Assembly: GCA_963693365.1 (NCBI GenBank)
Contig: CAVNZM010000016.1
Coordinates: forward strand, 1,860,001 to 1,924,000
DNA: 64,000 bases
Direction: 5' to 3'
Origin: Amoebidium appalachense
Taxonomy: Eukaryota > Ichthyosporea
Below are positions 54,523-64,000 of the stretch, piece after piece (the stretch's first letter is position 1; each line of letters opens with the position of its first letter). Position numbers and translations under genes: made by a program. The notes under the pieces were generated by a model. It worked only from the letters and a program-made list of their open reading frames with translations, did no database searches and was not told where the DNA came from.

Positions 54523-54527
54523 GTACC

Positions 54528-54764
54528 TGGTCATAGTAACCCCGGTTCGTCCTGGGTCACCGGAGTTCCACTCGGCCCCATCCAGCCCCGTGTCATCCGA
54601 CTCCCCCCTCAACACGGCACCCATCCCTGGCTTCCAGGCTCCCATCCCAGACCCCATGGAGTGTCTGTCCCAGCCACCCCCCCCCCCCGGCCCCTGAGCC
54701 CCTCCGTCCCATCCCCCGTTGTTCCTCCCGTCTCTCCTCCCGGCCTGCCACGGCTAGGTGAGCA
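54528..54764 (+). pseudogene. Continuation of the copia proline-rich linker
   Basis: In-frame with the sequence before the solo LTR, this Pro/Ser-rich stretch (HPWLPGSHPRPHGVSVPATP and more) resembles the variable linker between integrase and RT. It stops where LINE similarity begins, so the 3' half of the copia element is missing. Confidence 0.5.
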
Positions 54765-56790
54765 TCGTTCCCGGGCACTTTTCACAGTTATTTCAACTCT
54801 TCGGCTGTTTTTGGTGCTATACGGGCGTTAAAACCCCGCAAAGCATGCAGGCCGGATGCTCTTCCTCCCGTGCTTTTCAAGGTTCTTTCTCCCGTGCTTC
54901 CGCCCCGTAATCGTGCAGAGTCCCCCCCGCCCCCACCTTTCACTGTCCTTCTTTGTTAGTTTTTTTCGGCTTTTTTCGAACTCGGGTTTATTCCAAATTC
55001 GTGGATTGACACAATCGTTACGCCCGTTCGTAAGAAGGTATCGCAGGGGGTCATTAATGACTTTCGTCCCGTCACACTTACCAACGTTTTTCGTCGGCTC
55101 TTCGAGGGTTGCATGCTTCGCGCGTTTAACACCGATATTCTATAAGAGCCATGTTCCGTCTTTCTTCCCTCCAAGGGGGCTTTCGTCATGCCTATTCGTG
55201 TTATACCCACTGGCAGCCTGTTACTCCATGAATCCATTACTTCTGGCTCTCCGCACGTTGTCTTTATCGACCTTAAGAACGCCTACAACACCGTACCCAC
55301 TGGTTTGTTATGGCATAAGCTGGCTATGCGGGGCTTACCAGCCCGCTTTGGCCGTCTTCTGCAAGCCCTCTTCGATACCACTTGCGGACGAGCGGCGGTC
55401 AATGGAACATTAACGCCCGGTTTTTCTCGTTGTCGGGGTCTTTTCCCTCCTGAGTCCGCTGTTGTTTGACGTTTTCATCGTCGATTTAGCCTGCGCCCTC
55501 GAACCTTTTGGCCAACTGCATACTCGCCGTGTACCGGGTCTCCTTTTTGCGGACGATATTGTTCTTTGTTCCTTAACCAAAGACGTCATGCCCAAGATGC
55601 TTCGTCAGGTGGATCAATGGTGCACCGAGATCTCATGACAGTCGGAATTGCAAAGTGTGCTACTTTTTCGAAAAACGCTTCCTTTAGATTGGCCGGTCTT
55701 CCTATTCAATCCTGTTCAGAGCACCTATGACTATTTGGGTATTCCTTTTACTGCACGGGGTATTGATTTCCGCAAGCTCCTCACGGCACGGATCGCTCGT
55801 GCGAAGGGTAAGCTTCACATCGTTTCAAATATGTTTCAACGGGAGTCTGTGATCCGTCCTGCGAACCTTCTTCTCTACTATAAAACTTTCGTAAGTTACG
55901 GCCGACTTTCCAATATGGACTTCCGCTATTGGCCTGCACCCCACCTCGAAAGGCGGCCGTGGCGCTGAAAGAGTTCGACGATATTCAGGGTACTGCGCTG
56001 CGCACTTTGCTTCGTACTCGGTTTGTGCCTCCCTTAATCAGTATGTTTGGATTGTCGTCTGCTGTTTGTCGTAACTATGGAGGAATTGTCTCTTCGTTTT
56101 TGTTTTCATTTAGTTAGGATACCTGATGGTCACCCTCTTTATGCTTTCTTTCCCCCCCCCTCCATCCCTCTTCCCCCCAGATTCACCAACGCCACTTCTG
56201 AATGTCCTCAGCCTACCCTCTTTCAACCTGATTCTTCCTCTCGCTGTCTCACTCCCTCTTTCTTTATATTCTCTTCCTGTTTTTTTCTGCCTTTTCGAGT
56301 TATTACCATACGCAGTATAAGTTTCTTTCTCGTTCTGATAGAGAAATCAAAGGTAAAACTCAGTCGGCATGTTTTATGTTCCTTAGGCAACACCGTACTG
56401 ATCATTATCGCTTTTTGGGAGCTTTGGCAGCCATACATTTCTCCTGCTGTACGTATGGATACCACCCTAGTAGATAAGTCTGTATGGTGCTCTGATGTTG
56501 ATATTGCCTGGGAAGTTGTGCAGTGGCGTTGTAATTCTTGTTTCCATCGCCGCTGGTGCCACTTTTGTGCTGAACTTTTTAATCGAAAGCATGTTGATAG
56601 GTGTGAGTTTTTATGTCGCGTTTTACCTCTCTCCCAGTACGGGTGTCTGCTACAGTACACTGACTGGCAATGTGAACACTTTAGACTTTTTGTTGAATTC
56701 TGTTGGTCGTCACATTGAGTATTTATATTGTTTTCACACAGTGTTCAGGTATGATCTCAGTATGCACTTGTTACTGGATAACTCGTGAAA
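54765..56790 (+). mobile_element. Degenerate non-LTR (LINE) retrotransposon, reverse transcriptase part
   Basis: Across several frames the sequence reads as a LINE RT. AIRALKPRKACRPDALPPVL near 54820 is the KA.GPD block. NDFRPVTLTNVFRRLFEG near 55055 comes next, then VVFIDLKNAYNTV near 55265 (first catalytic Asp region), AAVNGTLTPGF near 55395 and LLFADDIVLCSLT near 55550 (FADD catalytic box). QSTYDYLGIPF follows. A distal Cys/His-rich piece (CNSCFHRRWCHFCAELFNRK near 56530) looks like the C-terminal end of the ORF. In-frame stops (for example at 55143 and 55636) and frame changes show that it is dead. The 5' part is missing. An A-rich stretch near 56855 may mark the 3' end. Confidence 0.8.
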
Positions 56791-57096
56791 TTTTTATTGT
56801 CTTCTCAGTATGCCGTGCATACTTGCATATCTTTCCGTTGAATAAATTCAGTCAAAAGAAAAAAAATACAATGGGAATCAAGGGCTGCCCAGCCGAAAAT
56901 GGGGTCGCAAATTTCACTATCGTCCGCCCTGACGTGCGCCACGGACCCCCCCCCCCCCCCCCCCCCCCTTTCTCGCCCTCCCTTCCGACTACGCACAGTG
57001 CCTTCTGATTCCGACGTGCAGCCACTTAGAGTCACCCACAAATGATCACATTGGCAAAGTTTATTGGTGAAAAAAAGGAACAACAGAGTGCTCAGT

Positions 57097-57620
<524 letters not shown>

Positions 57621-58099
57621 GCGCGCGCGCACACACACACGCGTTGTGGAAGCGTGCACGTTTGTGATGGTTAACGTTGTATGTACGTGTATTTGTTCAC
57701 TTGGAGGATGGTGGGAAGAAAGCAAGCAAACATTTACACTTCCAAGGCAAGTGGCCTCACAAGGTGCATTAGGTTTTTATAACTAATAAAGAACAACCAC
57801 CATGAAAGAAAAGAAAGAAAGAAAACAAAAAAAAGAAAAACAAACAAGCATCTTTAAAGACTTAATAATATCTCATATGCGGACCAGCTTTTAGGATGCC
57901 TTGCTCATTCAAGTTCCGTCACCTCTCAAGTCTCCGAGGATTGGTTGCAGAAAACAAGGCATCTGTGTTCCGTTTGGTTTGTTCAGTTTGCATGGCCCAG
58001 GGGTTCAAGCAGCTCGAGTGATGAATGTAGTAGCCATTACTGGTGGTGAGTTGTGTGCAGACTGCACAGCACACATCAACACAACCCATTCTCCAGGAG

Positions 58100-58131
<32 letters not shown>

Positions 58132-58250
58132 GGGGGGGGAGGGGGGGGGGGGAGGGGGGAGGGGGGGGGGGGGGGGGGGGGATCCAAGTAAGGAGGGGTT
58201 TTCAAGAACTTTTTTTTTGGGGGGGGGGGGGGGGGGGGGGGGGGGGAGGA

Positions 58251-58370
58251 GGGTTAGAATGCGTTGTAGAGTACGAAGGACATATTCACGACGGGCAACA
58301 CAATGCAGAACTGTAAACCAAACACCAACAGTATGCATCAAAAGCAGAGCCCATCCCCCTGCTGGGGGGG
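58251..58370 (+). repeat. Poly(G)-bordered dispersed repeat, divergent copy
   Basis: Between two poly(G) runs: GTTAGAATGCGTTGTAGAGT, ACGAAGGACATATTCACGAC and GCAGAGCCCATCCCCCTGC. This links the divergent copies at 12296, 32630 and 34814 to the subfamily 1 core. Confidence 0.65.
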
Positions 58371-58516
58371 GGGGGGGGGGGGGGGGGGGAGGGGTCCAAG
58401 TTAGGAGGGGCTTCTAGGAAGTGGTGCAGGGGAGGTGGGTGGTGGTGGTGGTGGAGGTGGAGGTCTGGGAGGGTGAGAGGGTGTGTGTGTGTGTGAGGGG
58501 GGGTTCTATGCCGTAC

Positions 58517-63999
<5,483 letters not shown>

Positions 64000-64000
64000 A

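Overview
The window is nuclear DNA from a eukaryote with intron-rich genes. Split genes with GT-AG introns, an ER-translocon RAMP4 gene, a NOP16 gene, and LTR, LINE and piggyBac-type elements all show this. The EGF-like and PAN-like exons hint at an animal or a unicellular relative, but I cannot place the species. The most striking property of the DNA is its simple sequence: runs of 20-57 G (or C), long (TG)n/(CA)n arrays and GA/TC arrays fill introns and intergenic space, and they account for nearly all of the long proline-, glycine- or Cys-Val-rich open frames.

Layout. 721-5397 (-): N-terminal two thirds of an acylaminoacyl-peptidase (APEH) gene whose catalytic part lies off the left edge. 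8889-14065 (+): complete four-exon NOP16 gene. 15023-15217 (+): intronless SERP1/RAMP4 gene. 17636-19878 (-): PAN-like and EGF-like exons, each with a single-base frame break. 18665-19251: a transposon with inverted ends lies between them. 21733-24890: remnant of a piggyBac-like element. 26574-27458 (+): an unrecognised 294-residue protein with five RRxS sites. 29278-34722 (-): a phase-consistent multi-exon gene for a TRAF-type zinc finger/coiled-coil-like protein. 38955-41042: tandem array of promoter-bearing repeats inside a small gene. 41440-49105: nearly intact chromodomain Ty3/gypsy retrotransposon with 612-bp LTRs and a CCCAC target duplication. 50094-54760: 5' part of a Ty1/copia element, split by a solo LTR of a related family. 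54765-56790: degenerate LINE. 58517-63999 (-): HemK/PrmC glutamine methyltransferase gene, running off the right edge.

The host genes are ordinary housekeeping functions (peptide turnover, ribosome assembly, secretory translocation, release-factor methylation) and form no operon-like unit. The window is best read as a few conserved genes embedded in mobile and simple-sequence DNA.

The most unusual signal is a set of dispersed repeats of about 100-200 bp. Each is bordered by long poly(G) and shares the core GCAGAGCCCATCCTCAGG. At least ten copies in two subfamilies sit in introns and intergenic DNA on both strands. A second notable point is the gypsy element's primer-binding site, which looks complementary to the 5' end of a tRNA instead of its 3' end. 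I saw no tRNA, rRNA or CRISPR array.
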